A DNA stretch of 64,000 nucleotides from DASRCB01 sp035653295 (GTDB lineage: Bacteria; Acidobacteriota; Terriglobia; Bryobacterales; Bryobacteraceae). The translations under genes were made by a program, and so were the position numbers. Each line of letters opens with the position of its first letter. The stretch's first letter is position 1. This document shows positions 52,921 to 61,164 of this stretch, piece after piece. Where the stretch lies: positions 1 through 64,000 of the forward strand of contig DASRCB010000140.1 in NCBI GenBank assembly GCA_035653295.1, given 5' to 3'. The notes beneath the pieces are model-generated. The model saw only the letters and a program-made list of their open reading frames with translations. It was not told the DNA's origin and ran no database searches.

Positions 52921-53838
52921 TTGGCTCTCTCACGGCGTGAACTGATTGGGGCGGCGGCGGGCGCCTCCATGCTCGCTGCGCCCGCGCGGGCAACCGGCCT
53001 GACGGTCGCGATCTTCTCGAAGCACCTGCAGTTCCTCACGGGAGAGCAACTGGCGACGACCGCGGCTGAGCTGGGCTTCGACGGCGTGGATCTTACCGTG
53101 CGCGCCGGCGGCCATGTTGAGCCCGCCCGTGTCGCGCAGGACCTGCCACCGCTCGTTTCGCTGATTCGCGCGCACGGACTGGCCGCGCCGATGATCACCA
53201 CCGACATCGTCGACGCCGGTACGCCCTATGTTGCCGATATCCTGCGCGTAATGGCGTCACTCGGAATCCCGCGGTATCGCTGGGGCGGGTTCCGGTATAT
53301 CGACGCAATGCCACTGGCCAAACAACTCGAACCGATTCGGCCGCGGATTGCCCATCTCGCGGAGCTGAACCGGCAGTACGGCGTTGGCGCGATGTATCAC
53401 ACCCACTCCGGACGCAACCAGGTGGGAGCGTCCATCTGGGATCTTCACGAACTGCTCAACGGCCTGGATCCGGCGCTGGTCGGCGTGAACTACGACGTCG
53501 GACACGCGACCGTCGAAGGCGGTCTGGGCGGGTGGATCAACAGTTTCCGCATTACCGGCGGCTATCTGCGGGGCATTGCCGTGAAGGATTTCCTCTGGGC
53601 TCGCGACGAGGATGGCGCCTGGTCACCGCACTGGAAACCACTGGGTCAGGGAATGGTCCGGTTCCCGGAGTTTTTCGAGATGGTGCGGGCAGCGGGCTTC
53701 TCCGGACCCGTACAACTTCACTTTGAGTATCCGCTCGGCGGCGCCAACGACGGCGCGCGTACCCTGACCGTGCCGCGCGACGAGGTGTTCAGCGCGATGA
53801 AACGGGATCTGCGCCAACTGCGAAGATGGCTGGCGTGA
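52921..53838 (+). CDS. Tat-exported sugar phosphate isomerase/epimerase
   Basis: A 305-residue TIM-barrel protein of the xylose-isomerase-like family. It begins with a leader like LSRRELIGAAAGASMLAAPARA (Tat-type, SRREL), then IFSKHLQFLTGEQLATTAAELGFDGVDLTVRAGGHV; metal-type residues occur in MYHTHSGRNQVG, VNYDVGHATVEGG and the C-terminal QLHFEYPL. There is no in-frame ATG with a ribosome site; I take TTG at 52921, with a TTG at 52897 possible. Its last base overlaps the next gene's ATG. Confidence 0.82.
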   Translation: MALSRRELIGAAAGASMLAAPARATGLTVAIFSKHLQFLTGEQLATTAAELGFDGVDLTVRAGGHVEPARVAQDLPPLVSLIRAHGLAAPMITTDIVDAGTPYVADILRVMASLGIPRYRWGGFRYIDAMPLAKQLEPIRPRIAHLAELNRQYGVGAMYHTHSGRNQVGASIWDLHELLNGLDPALVGVNYDVGHATVEGGLGGWINSFRITGGYLRGIAVKDFLWARDEDGAWSPHWKPLGQGMVRFPEFFEMVRAAGFSGPVQLHFEYPLGGANDGARTLTVPRDEVFSAMKRDLRQLRRWLA

Positions 53839-55253
53839 TGAGCCGGCGCACGTTTCTTGCCGGCGCTGCCGCCGCCGGCCCAGCGCTTGTCGCCGGCGCG
53901 CGCCCCACGGACATTCGCATCGAGCATATCGAGCACGCATACGAGGAGTATCGCTACCGCGCGCCGTACAAGTTCGGTGGCGTTGCGGTGGACCGTGTCA
54001 CGCTGCTCAACGTGCGTTGCGTCGTGCGCACCGCCGCGGGCCATGAGGCGGCCGGATTCGGGTCGATGCCCATGGGCAACGTGTGGTCGTTTCCGTCGCG
54101 CTTCCTGACCTATGACCAGACGCTGGCCGCGATGAAAGCGCTGGCGGAGCGGATTTCAGCGGTAACCGCCGTGTATCGCGAATACGGCCATCCACTGGAC
54201 CTGAACGCCGCCCTTGAACCTGGTTACCTGCACGCGGCCCAGCAAGTCACGGCCGCGCAGAAGCTCGCCGAGCCGATTCCGAAGCTCTGCACGCTGGTGA
54301 CGGCCAGTCCTTTCGACGCCGCCATTCATGACGCGTTCGGCAAGGTCCACGGGCGGAGTACGTGGCTCACGTACGGCCCCGACCTGCTGCCCGGCGATCT
54401 TTCGCGGTATCTCGGTTCCGAATACACAGGACGCCGCCTTTCCGACTATCTGTTGGCACGCCCCGTCGCGATGCTCCCGCTCTACCACTCCGTGGGAGCG
54501 CTCGACCCGCTCACGGAGGCGGACGTGCGCGAGCCGCTCCACGACGGCCTTCCGCAAACGCTGCCGCAGTGGATCGCGTACAACGGTATTGATCACATCA
54601 AGATCAAGCTGAATGGCGACGATCTGGTTTGGGATGTGGATCGCGTTGCGGGCATCCACCGGGTCGCGGCGGAAGCGCAGGCTCGCCGGAATGGGCGCGA
54701 GTGCGTCTATTCCCTCGATTTCAACGAGCGCTGCCGCAATGTGGAGTACCTGCTGGAATTCATCCACCGCCTGAAAGAGACCAGCCCGGACGCGTTTCGC
54801 CGCATTCAGTACATCGAACAGCCGACCGCTCGCGATCTGAACGCCAGCCGTCACAACCTCATGACCAAAGCATCGAAGCTCGTTCCGGTGGTGATCGATG
54901 AATCGCTCACTGGACTGGATGCGCTCATGCTCGCGCAGGAGATGGGTTACACCGGAGCCGCGCTGAAGGCCTGCAAGGGCCAGTCGCAGGCGGTGTTGAT
55001 GGCCGCGGCCGGTCAGATCCATAAAATGTTCCTGTGCGTTCAGGACCTGACCTGCCCTGGCGCATCGCTGATTCACTCCGTTGGACTCGCCGCTCATGTG
55101 CCGGGCGTCGCTGGTATCGAGGCGAACGCGCGCCAATTTGTGCCGGCCGCGAACCGCGGCTGGGAGACGCATTTTCCTGGTATCTTCGCGATCAGAGATG
55201 GGCTAATCCGGACCACGGAATTGAGCGGCAATGGGCTCGGCGCCGTACCATGA
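53838..55253 (+). CDS. Tat-exported enolase superfamily enzyme
   Basis: A 471-residue mandelate racemase/muconate lactonizing-type enzyme with a twin-arginine signal (MSRRTFLAGAAAAG). In the barrel: K-x-K in HIKIKLNGDD, metal site D in YSLDFNE, E in IQYIEQPTARDL and D/E in VVIDESLTG. Extra N-terminal length (about 80 residues more than the 401-residue enzyme at 16.6 kb) and export mark it as a separate subfamily. ATG at 53838 overlaps the previous TGA; ATG at 53826 is also possible. Substrate unknown. Confidence 0.85.
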   Translation: MSRRTFLAGAAAAGPALVAGARPTDIRIEHIEHAYEEYRYRAPYKFGGVAVDRVTLLNVRCVVRTAAGHEAAGFGSMPMGNVWSFPSRFLTYDQTLAAMKALAERISAVTAVYREYGHPLDLNAALEPGYLHAAQQVTAAQKLAEPIPKLCTLVTASPFDAAIHDAFGKVHGRSTWLTYGPDLLPGDLSRYLGSEYTGRRLSDYLLARPVAMLPLYHSVGALDPLTEADVREPLHDGLPQTLPQWIAYNGIDHIKIKLNGDDLVWDVDRVAGIHRVAAEAQARRNGRECVYSLDFNERCRNVEYLLEFIHRLKETSPDAFRRIQYIEQPTARDLNASRHNLMTKASKLVPVVIDESLTGLDALMLAQEMGYTGAALKACKGQSQAVLMAAAGQIHKMFLCVQDLTCPGASLIHSVGLAAHVPGVAGIEANARQFVPAANRGWETHFPGIFAIRDGLIRTTELSGNGLGAVP

Positions 55254-55278
55254 TGGCCGGGTGCGATAATCGGCAGAA

Positions 55279-55512
55279 ATGCCCAGGCGAAGAATAAATT
55301 CGGGTGATCTGCAGGGATTACCGACCGACGCAGAGGCCAATTCGGAAAGCGTCGAGGAGTTGGTGGACGAAGGGCAGGCGTTCGAGGCCGAAGCGATTGC
55401 CGGTGTGGAGAACGCCCCTGATCCCGACGTGGCAGAGGTCGCGACGAAGCAGGTTCCCGAGGACGACGTTCCTCTGGAGTACCTGGAGAACCAGGATCCG
55501 GAAATCGGGTAG
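55279..55512 (+). CDS. Small acidic protein of unknown function
   Basis: A 77-residue protein, highly acidic (about 22 D/E versus 4 K/R) with no Cys or predicted membrane segment; it is probably disordered. It sits between the exported enolase and the convergent phosphatase gene (its stop is five bases from that gene's stop). I see no strong Shine-Dalgarno. No family is recognised, but the composition is coherent and the frame is clean. Confidence 0.55.
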   Translation: MPRRRINSGDLQGLPTDAEANSESVEELVDEGQAFEAEAIAGVENAPDPDVAEVATKQVPEDDVPLEYLENQDPEIG

Positions 55513-55516
55513 TCAA

Positions 55517-56104
55517 TCAGTCCCCGACCGCGCGATTCCATTTCGAGATCACGCGCGTGTCTCGCTCGTGCCCCAGGATGCTGATCGAGGCGGTGTCCAG
55601 TGCGAACAGGCGGCCGCAGTCGGGCGGCAGGCCGAGCCAGCAGGACGTCAGAATCCGCAGGATGTGCCCGTGGGCGAACAGCGCGACCTCGCCTCCGCGG
55701 GCAGCGACAGCCCGTTCAATCACACGCCTTGCGCGCACTCCGACCTGCTCCACGGTCTCCCCGTTCGGCACACCGTCGTTCCACAGCTCCCAGCCGGGCC
55801 GCTCGCCCCGAATGTCGGCCGTACTCCGGCCTTCGTACTCGCCGTATTCCCACTCGTGCAGGTCCGGCTCGATCTGCGCCACTTTGCCGTATCCCGCCAG
55901 CGCGCAGGTATCGCGCGCGCGGCTTAGCGGGCTGGTCAGGACCAGAGCGAAAGGGTGGCACTGCAGCGCCTCGCCCATCTTCCGCGCGTTCTCGCGTCCG
56001 CGCTCGGTCAGCGGGATGTCGGTGCGCCCGGTGTGCGCTCCCGAAAGGCTCCACTCCGTCTCGCCGTGGCGCATTAGCCACAACCGGACCTTTTCCTCAG
56101 GCAT
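55517..56104 (-). CDS. Histidine phosphatase (phosphoglycerate mutase-like)
   Basis: A 195-residue histidine phosphatase. The active-site motif LMRHGETEWS is at residues 10-19, the second His appears in ALFAHGHILRI near 150, plus R and E in LTSPLSRARDT and HEWEYGEYEG. The start is ATG at 56104 or the in-frame ATG at 56110, overlapping the acetate kinase stop. As part of the phosphoketolase operon it may act on a sugar or sugar-alcohol phosphate, or as a cofactor-dependent GpmB-like mutase. Confidence 0.85.
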   Translation of the reverse strand: MPEEKVRLWLMRHGETEWSLSGAHTGRTDIPLTERGRENARKMGEALQCHPFALVLTSPLSRARDTCALAGYGKVAQIEPDLHEWEYGEYEGRSTADIRGERPGWELWNDGVPNGETVEQVGVRARRVIERAVAARGGEVALFAHGHILRILTSCWLGLPPDCGRLFALDTASISILGHERDTRVISKWNRAVGD

Positions 56105-57290
56105 TGCCATGCTCCTTGACGATGCGGTGGCACTCGCGCGCAATCTCCCAGTCTTCTTCGGTCCGCACCACAAGCACGCGAACCGTGGACTCCGTGGTCG
56201 CGATATCCACGTCCGCGGGCGATGCAGCGTTCTTCTCGCCATCGAGTTCGACGCCAAGGAACGCAAACTGTGTGCAGGCTCGTTGACGCACCAGGGTAGA
56301 GTTCTCTCCTATACCCGCTGTGAAGACGAGTGCGTCCACTCCGCCCAGGCTCGCGACCATTCCGCCGATCTCACGGCAAAGGCGGTGGATATACAGGTCG
56401 AAGGCCAGCTTCGCCCGCGTGTTCCCGGCGTGCATCGCTGCTTCGATATCGCGCATATCGGCAGACAGTCCGGAAACGCCTTTCAGCCCCGATTCCTTGT
56501 TCAGAATGCGATCCAGATCATCGGCGCGATAGCCGCAGTGCCGGACAAGATAGATGATGATCCCGGGATCGATGCTGCCCGACCGCGTACCCATCATCAG
56601 TCCCTCCAGCGGGGTGAACCCCATGGTGGTATCTATGCTCTTCCCGGCCTTCACTGCCGCGAGCGAGGCGCCATTGCCGAGGTGGCAGGTCACGAGCCGC
56701 AGGTCATCGCGGCCCAGAATCTGCGCCGCTCGCCGAGACACGTACTGATGACTGATGCCATGAAACCCGTAGCGTCGCACGCCATCAGTGAGCCAGTTGT
56801 ATGGACCGGGGTAGACTACCGCCTCCTCAGGAAGCGAGGAATGAAATGCGGTGTCGAACACGGCCACCTGCGGCGTGCCTGACGGGAGCATCCGTTCCGC
56901 CGTGTCTATCGCTTCCAGCTCGAGGCGGTTGTGCTCCGGTGCGAACTCGACCAGCCGCGCGATTTCCGCACGCACTTGCGGCGTGATCCGCGTTGTCTCG
57001 CGGAACGCCTTCCCGCCGTGAACGACCCGATGGCCGGCGACATCGACCGGCGATACCGCCAGGGCCGCTTGCAGCACGGGTTGCAACACCTGATCGGGAG
57101 AAGTGATCGGGAGCGTTTCGGTCTCCTCGCCACGCTCGGTACGTATGCGCAGCTCGGCGCAGCCGGCGTGCCGCCCCCAGTCCACTCGGGCCTCCCAGAT
57201 CGTTGGGACGGGCCTGTCCGGCAGCGTCGCCGTATCCCACAACATCGCCTTCAGCCCGCTCGAGCCGCCATTCAGAACTAATATCTTCAT
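56097..57290 (-). CDS. ackA: Acetate kinase
   Basis: A 397-residue acetate kinase making ATP and acetate from acetyl phosphate. Motifs: NGGSSGLKAMLWD (a variant of the usual NAGSSSLK), HRVVHGGKAF, FDTAFHSSLPE, RYGFHGISHQYVS, CHLGNGASLAAV...GRSGSIDP-type loop and FTAGIGENSTLVR. ATG at 57290. It lies 142 bp after phosphoketolase and overlaps the phosphatase gene, so it is the middle gene of the pathway operon. Confidence 0.96.
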   Translation of the reverse strand: MKILVLNGGSSGLKAMLWDTATLPDRPVPTIWEARVDWGRHAGCAELRIRTERGEETETLPITSPDQVLQPVLQAALAVSPVDVAGHRVVHGGKAFRETTRITPQVRAEIARLVEFAPEHNRLELEAIDTAERMLPSGTPQVAVFDTAFHSSLPEEAVVYPGPYNWLTDGVRRYGFHGISHQYVSRRAAQILGRDDLRLVTCHLGNGASLAAVKAGKSIDTTMGFTPLEGLMMGTRSGSIDPGIIIYLVRHCGYRADDLDRILNKESGLKGVSGLSADMRDIEAAMHAGNTRAKLAFDLYIHRLCREIGGMVASLGGVDALVFTAGIGENSTLVRQRACTQFAFLGVELDGEKNAASPADVDIATTESTVRVLVVRTEEDWEIARECHRIVKEHGNA

Positions 57291-57313
57291 GCGGGGCAGG
57301 CTCTCAGGCCGCG

Positions 57314-57330
57314 GCGGGCCCTCGGCCCGC
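57314..57330. repeat. Perfect GC hairpin between xfp and ackA
   Basis: GCGGGCC-CTC-GGCCCGC forms a 7-bp stem with a three-base loop in the 142-bp intercistronic gap. Without a T-tract it is not a standard terminator; it could set the relative expression of phosphoketolase and acetate kinase by attenuation or mRNA processing. Confidence 0.5.
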
Positions 57331-57432
57331 ATGGTCCGATGCACTCTCGAAGGCCCTGGAGTTTCGCAATCCCGAACAGGAGGCGCTGCGAGCCCGCTGC
57401 AGCGCGAGGCCCTGGTCGCCACAAAGGGCCCG

Positions 57433-59817
57433 TCATGGCCTGGTCGTTTCCGCCGGCCACGTCCAGTCGCGAATGGCCGGCATGTCGTCGCCGTGCTCGG
57501 AAATCCACAGCTTGTGCTCGATCAGTCGGTTCCGGAGCAGCTGCTTCTCATGCGCGGCGACGTTCTGAAGATTCAGGACGCGCTCGATAACGTCCATCGC
57601 CAGATGGAAGCGATCCAAGTCGTTCAGCACGGTCATATCGAACGGAGTGGTCGTGGTGCCCTCCTCTTTGTATCCGCGCACGTGCAGGTTGTCGTGATTG
57701 TGGCGGCGATACGTGAGGCGGTGGATCAGCCACGGATAGCCATGGAAGGCGAAAACCGTAGGTGTCCGCGGCGGGAATAGTGAATCGTAGTCCTTGTCCG
57801 GCAGGCCATGCGGGTGCTCGCTCTGCGGCTGCAACGTCATCAGATCCACCACGTTCACCACGCGGATCTTCAGTTGTGGCAAATGCTCGCGAAGCAGCGC
57901 GACGGCTGCGAGCACTTCCATGGTGGGGATATCGCCGCAACAGCCCATAACCACGTCGGGCTCGCCGCCCTCGTCGTTGCTGGCCCAGTCCCAGATGCCA
58001 ATGCCCGCGGTGCAATGTGCGATTGCCTGCTCCATATTGAGATATTGCAGGGCCGGCTGCTTTCCGCAGACGATGACGTTCACGTAGTTGCGGCTGCGCA
58101 GGCAGTGATCGGTTACTGAGAGCAGGCAGTTTGCGTCCGGCGGCAGATAGACGCGGACCACGTCGGCTTTCTTGTTGACCACGTGATCGATAAACCCCGG
58201 GTCCTGATGACTGAAGCCGTTATGGTCCTGCCGCCAGACGTGCGACGACAGCAGGTAATTCAGCGAGGCGATGGGACGCCGCCATGGAATCTTGTGTGAT
58301 GCCTTCAGCCATTTCGCGTGCTGATTGAACATCGAATCGATGATGTGGATGAACGCTTCATAGCAGTTGAACAGGCCATGCCGGCCGGTCAATAGATATC
58401 CTTCGAGCCAGCCCTCGCACATGTGCTCGCTGAGTACTTCCAGGATGCGGCCGTTATGCGAGACATGATCGTCGTTCGGCTCGATGGCGGCCTCCAGCTC
58501 TCGATCCGTAACCTCGAAGAGCGCGTTCAGCCGGTTCGAAGCAGTTTCATCGGGACCGAAGACGCGGAAGTTGCGCGTGTCCATGTTCAGCTTCATCACG
58601 TCGCGGAGCAGCGCGCCCATGATCCGTGTCGCTTCGGCGCGCACGGTTCCCGGCTTTGGAACTTCCAGAGCATAGGACCGGAAATCGGGCATGCGGAGGT
58701 CCCTGAGCAGCAGCCCGCCGTTCGCGTTTGGGTTCGCGCCCATCCGCCGCGCGCCTTTTGGGGCGAGAGCGGCGACCTCGGGGACGAGCCTGCCGGTGTC
58801 GTCAAACAGCTCCTCGGGCCGATAGCTGCGCATCCATTGCTCCAGAATGTGCAGGTGCTCGGGCTTTTCGCGAAACTGTTCCATGGGCACCTGATGGGCG
58901 CGCCACGTACCCTCGATCTGGACGCCGTCCACCACTTTCGGCCCGGTCCAGCCCTTGGGAGTAACCATGACAATTACCGGCCACACGGGCCGCTCGCTGT
59001 AGCCGTGCTTGCGCACTTCACGCTGTATGGTCTGGATGTCGGCCAGCACGGCTTCCATTGTCTCGGCCATTTTTCGGTGCATCGGCATGGGGTCGTCACC
59101 TTCGACGAAGTACGGCTTATACCCGTAGCCGCGCAGCAGTTCGACTAACTCCTCGCGCGGGATGCGCGCCAGCACCGTGGGATTGGCGATCTTGTAGCCG
59201 TTCAGGTGCAGGATCGGGAGGACGGCGCCGTCGGTCGCGGGATTCAGAAACTTGTTGGAATGCCAGCTGGTCGCCAGCGCCGCGGTTTCGGCTTCGCCGT
59301 CACCGATGACGCACAACGCGATCAGATCGGGATTGTCGAACACCGCTCCATAGGCGTGCAGCAGGGAATATCCGAGCTCGCCGCCTTCATTGATCGACCC
59401 CGGCGTCTCCGGGGCGGCATGACTCGGGATACCGCCCGGAAACGAGAACTGCGTGAACAGCCGCTTCATCCCCTCCGCGTTCTGCATGATGTTGGGGAAG
59501 AAATCGCTATAGGTCCCTTCCAGGTAAGTGTTCGCCACCATTCCTGGGCCGCCGTGTCCGGGGCCGCAGATATAGATCATGTTCAAGTCGTGCGCCGTGA
59601 TCAAACGGTTGGCGTGCGCGTAGACGAAGTTCAGCCCCGGCGTGGTGCCCCAGTGTCCGAGCAGGCGCGGCTTGATGTGCTCCAGCGTGAGCGGCTCGGT
59701 GAGCAGGGGATTGGCATAAAGGTAGATTTGACCTACGGAGAGATAGTTGGCGGCGCGCCACCAGGCATCGATCCGCTTTAGTTCGTCATCCGACACTGCG
59801 GGTGTGGTTTCGGGCAT
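57433..59817 (-). CDS. xfp: Phosphoketolase (xylulose-5-P/fructose-6-P)
   Basis: A 794-residue thiamine-diphosphate enzyme splitting xylulose 5-phosphate or fructose 6-phosphate with phosphate into acetyl phosphate and a shorter sugar phosphate. Motifs: NYLSVGQIYLYANPLLTEPL, GHGGPGMVANTYLEGTYSDF, ThDP-binding GDGEAETAALATSWHSNKFLNP, RVYLPPDANCLLSVTDHC and the C-terminal DMPAIRDWTW. Full-length. First gene of the operon with acetate kinase, which uses its product. No strong Shine-Dalgarno before the ATG. Confidence 0.97.
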   Translation of the reverse strand: MPETTPAVSDDELKRIDAWWRAANYLSVGQIYLYANPLLTEPLTLEHIKPRLLGHWGTTPGLNFVYAHANRLITAHDLNMIYICGPGHGGPGMVANTYLEGTYSDFFPNIMQNAEGMKRLFTQFSFPGGIPSHAAPETPGSINEGGELGYSLLHAYGAVFDNPDLIALCVIGDGEAETAALATSWHSNKFLNPATDGAVLPILHLNGYKIANPTVLARIPREELVELLRGYGYKPYFVEGDDPMPMHRKMAETMEAVLADIQTIQREVRKHGYSERPVWPVIVMVTPKGWTGPKVVDGVQIEGTWRAHQVPMEQFREKPEHLHILEQWMRSYRPEELFDDTGRLVPEVAALAPKGARRMGANPNANGGLLLRDLRMPDFRSYALEVPKPGTVRAEATRIMGALLRDVMKLNMDTRNFRVFGPDETASNRLNALFEVTDRELEAAIEPNDDHVSHNGRILEVLSEHMCEGWLEGYLLTGRHGLFNCYEAFIHIIDSMFNQHAKWLKASHKIPWRRPIASLNYLLSSHVWRQDHNGFSHQDPGFIDHVVNKKADVVRVYLPPDANCLLSVTDHCLRSRNYVNVIVCGKQPALQYLNMEQAIAHCTAGIGIWDWASNDEGGEPDVVMGCCGDIPTMEVLAAVALLREHLPQLKIRVVNVVDLMTLQPQSEHPHGLPDKDYDSLFPPRTPTVFAFHGYPWLIHRLTYRRHNHDNLHVRGYKEEGTTTTPFDMTVLNDLDRFHLAMDVIERVLNLQNVAAHEKQLLRNRLIEHKLWISEHGDDMPAIRDWTWPAETTRP

Positions 59818-59988
59818 ATGCGCTCAGGGATAGGATGTCAGAAAGCCCGGACATATACGTTACAGTGCGGTGACACGGCTGCAGCGTGCCGCCAGGCGAG
59901 GAAATGAATCAGGACCAACGCGGCGGGTATCTGGCAGGCGCGCCGCGGATTGCCGTTTATTCGTGAAGCCGTGATATACGGTTGAGGA

Positions 59989-61158
59989 ATGTTCTCCTCG
60001 CGCCTGCGCGCAACCGGCGCTGTCAATGAACTCACGCGGTTGCTCGCGGAAAAGCGGCGCGCTGGAGCCCGCATTCTGGATCTCACGGAATCGAATCCTA
60101 CGCACGCAGACATCCCGTACGACACCGCCGCGATCACTTCGCTTCTGGCCGACCCGCGCGCGATCCGCTACGATCCTGAAGCCGCCGGCCTGCCCGCCGC
60201 CCGCGCCGCCGTCGCCGGCTACTATGCCGAGCAAGGCTTGTCCACGCCGGCCGAGCGCATCCTGCTCACGTCCAGCACCAGCGAAGGCTACGCGTACCTG
60301 TTGAAGCTGCTTTGCGATCCGGGCGACGAAATCCTGACCCCGCGGCCCTCGTATCCATTGTTTGAGTTCCTCGCGGACCTGGAAGCGGTGCGCGTCAACC
60401 AGTACCCGCTGGTTTGGCATGGCCGCTGGGAACCGGACTTCCATGCCCTCTCCGCCGCGTGCACTAACCGTACGCGGGCTGTGATTGTCGTGAACCCCAA
60501 TAACCCAACAGGCTCATTCCTTCGTCAATCGGAAGCCGCACGTCTGGCCGAATTCTGTGCGCAGCGCCGCCTCGCGATCATCTCCGACGAGGTGTTCTCC
60601 GATTACCCGCTGACCCGCGATCCGGCCCGCGCACCATCACTCATCCCTGTCGAGCAGGCGCTTACGTTTTCGATGAGCGGTCTATCGAAGATTGCCGGCC
60701 TGCCGCAGATGAAGCTGGGTTGGATCGTGGCCAATGGCCCCGAGCCGCTGCGGATCGAGGCATGGCGCAGGCTGGAGTTCATCGCGGATACCTATTTATC
60801 GGTGGGAACTCCCGTGCAGTTTGCTCTGCCGAGCCTGCTGTCCGAGCGCCACGGCATCCAGAGCGCGATCACGTTGCGGGCCCGCGGCAATCTGGAATTC
60901 TTGCTCAGCCGGCTGGGCCCCGATTCGCCTCTCGCCGTGCGGCGCCCTGAAGGCGGCTGGTACGCCGTTGTGGAGGTCCCGCGCGTTCGCAGCGAGGAGG
61001 AATGGGCGCTGCGGCTGCTGGCCGGCCATAACGTGCTCGTGCAGCCCGGATACTTCTACGACTTCGATCGCGAGGCGTTCCTGGTTGTTAGCCTGCTCAC
61101 GCCGGCGAGGGTCTTTCGCGAGGGCGTGGAAGCCCTGATCGATTCTCTGATAGATTAG
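59989..61158 (+). CDS. PLP-dependent aminotransferase (class I/II)
   Basis: A 389-residue fold-type I aminotransferase. The PLP-lysine lies in SMSGLSKIAGLPQMKLGWI near 225-236; VVNPNNPTGSF, and the N-terminal LDLTESNPTHADIPYD, RYDPEAAGLPAARAAVAGYY. It looks like the alanine/aspartate-type aminotransferases. Divergent from phosphoketolase with 171 bp between; a weak TTGCCG...TATACG pattern lies just upstream. The serine hydrolase gene follows six bases later. Confidence 0.9.
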   Translation: MFSSRLRATGAVNELTRLLAEKRRAGARILDLTESNPTHADIPYDTAAITSLLADPRAIRYDPEAAGLPAARAAVAGYYAEQGLSTPAERILLTSSTSEGYAYLLKLLCDPGDEILTPRPSYPLFEFLADLEAVRVNQYPLVWHGRWEPDFHALSAACTNRTRAVIVVNPNNPTGSFLRQSEAARLAEFCAQRRLAIISDEVFSDYPLTRDPARAPSLIPVEQALTFSMSGLSKIAGLPQMKLGWIVANGPEPLRIEAWRRLEFIADTYLSVGTPVQFALPSLLSERHGIQSAITLRARGNLEFLLSRLGPDSPLAVRRPEGGWYAVVEVPRVRSEEEWALRLLAGHNVLVQPGYFYDFDREAFLVVSLLTPARVFREGVEALIDSLID

Positions 61159-61164
61159 CGCCCA

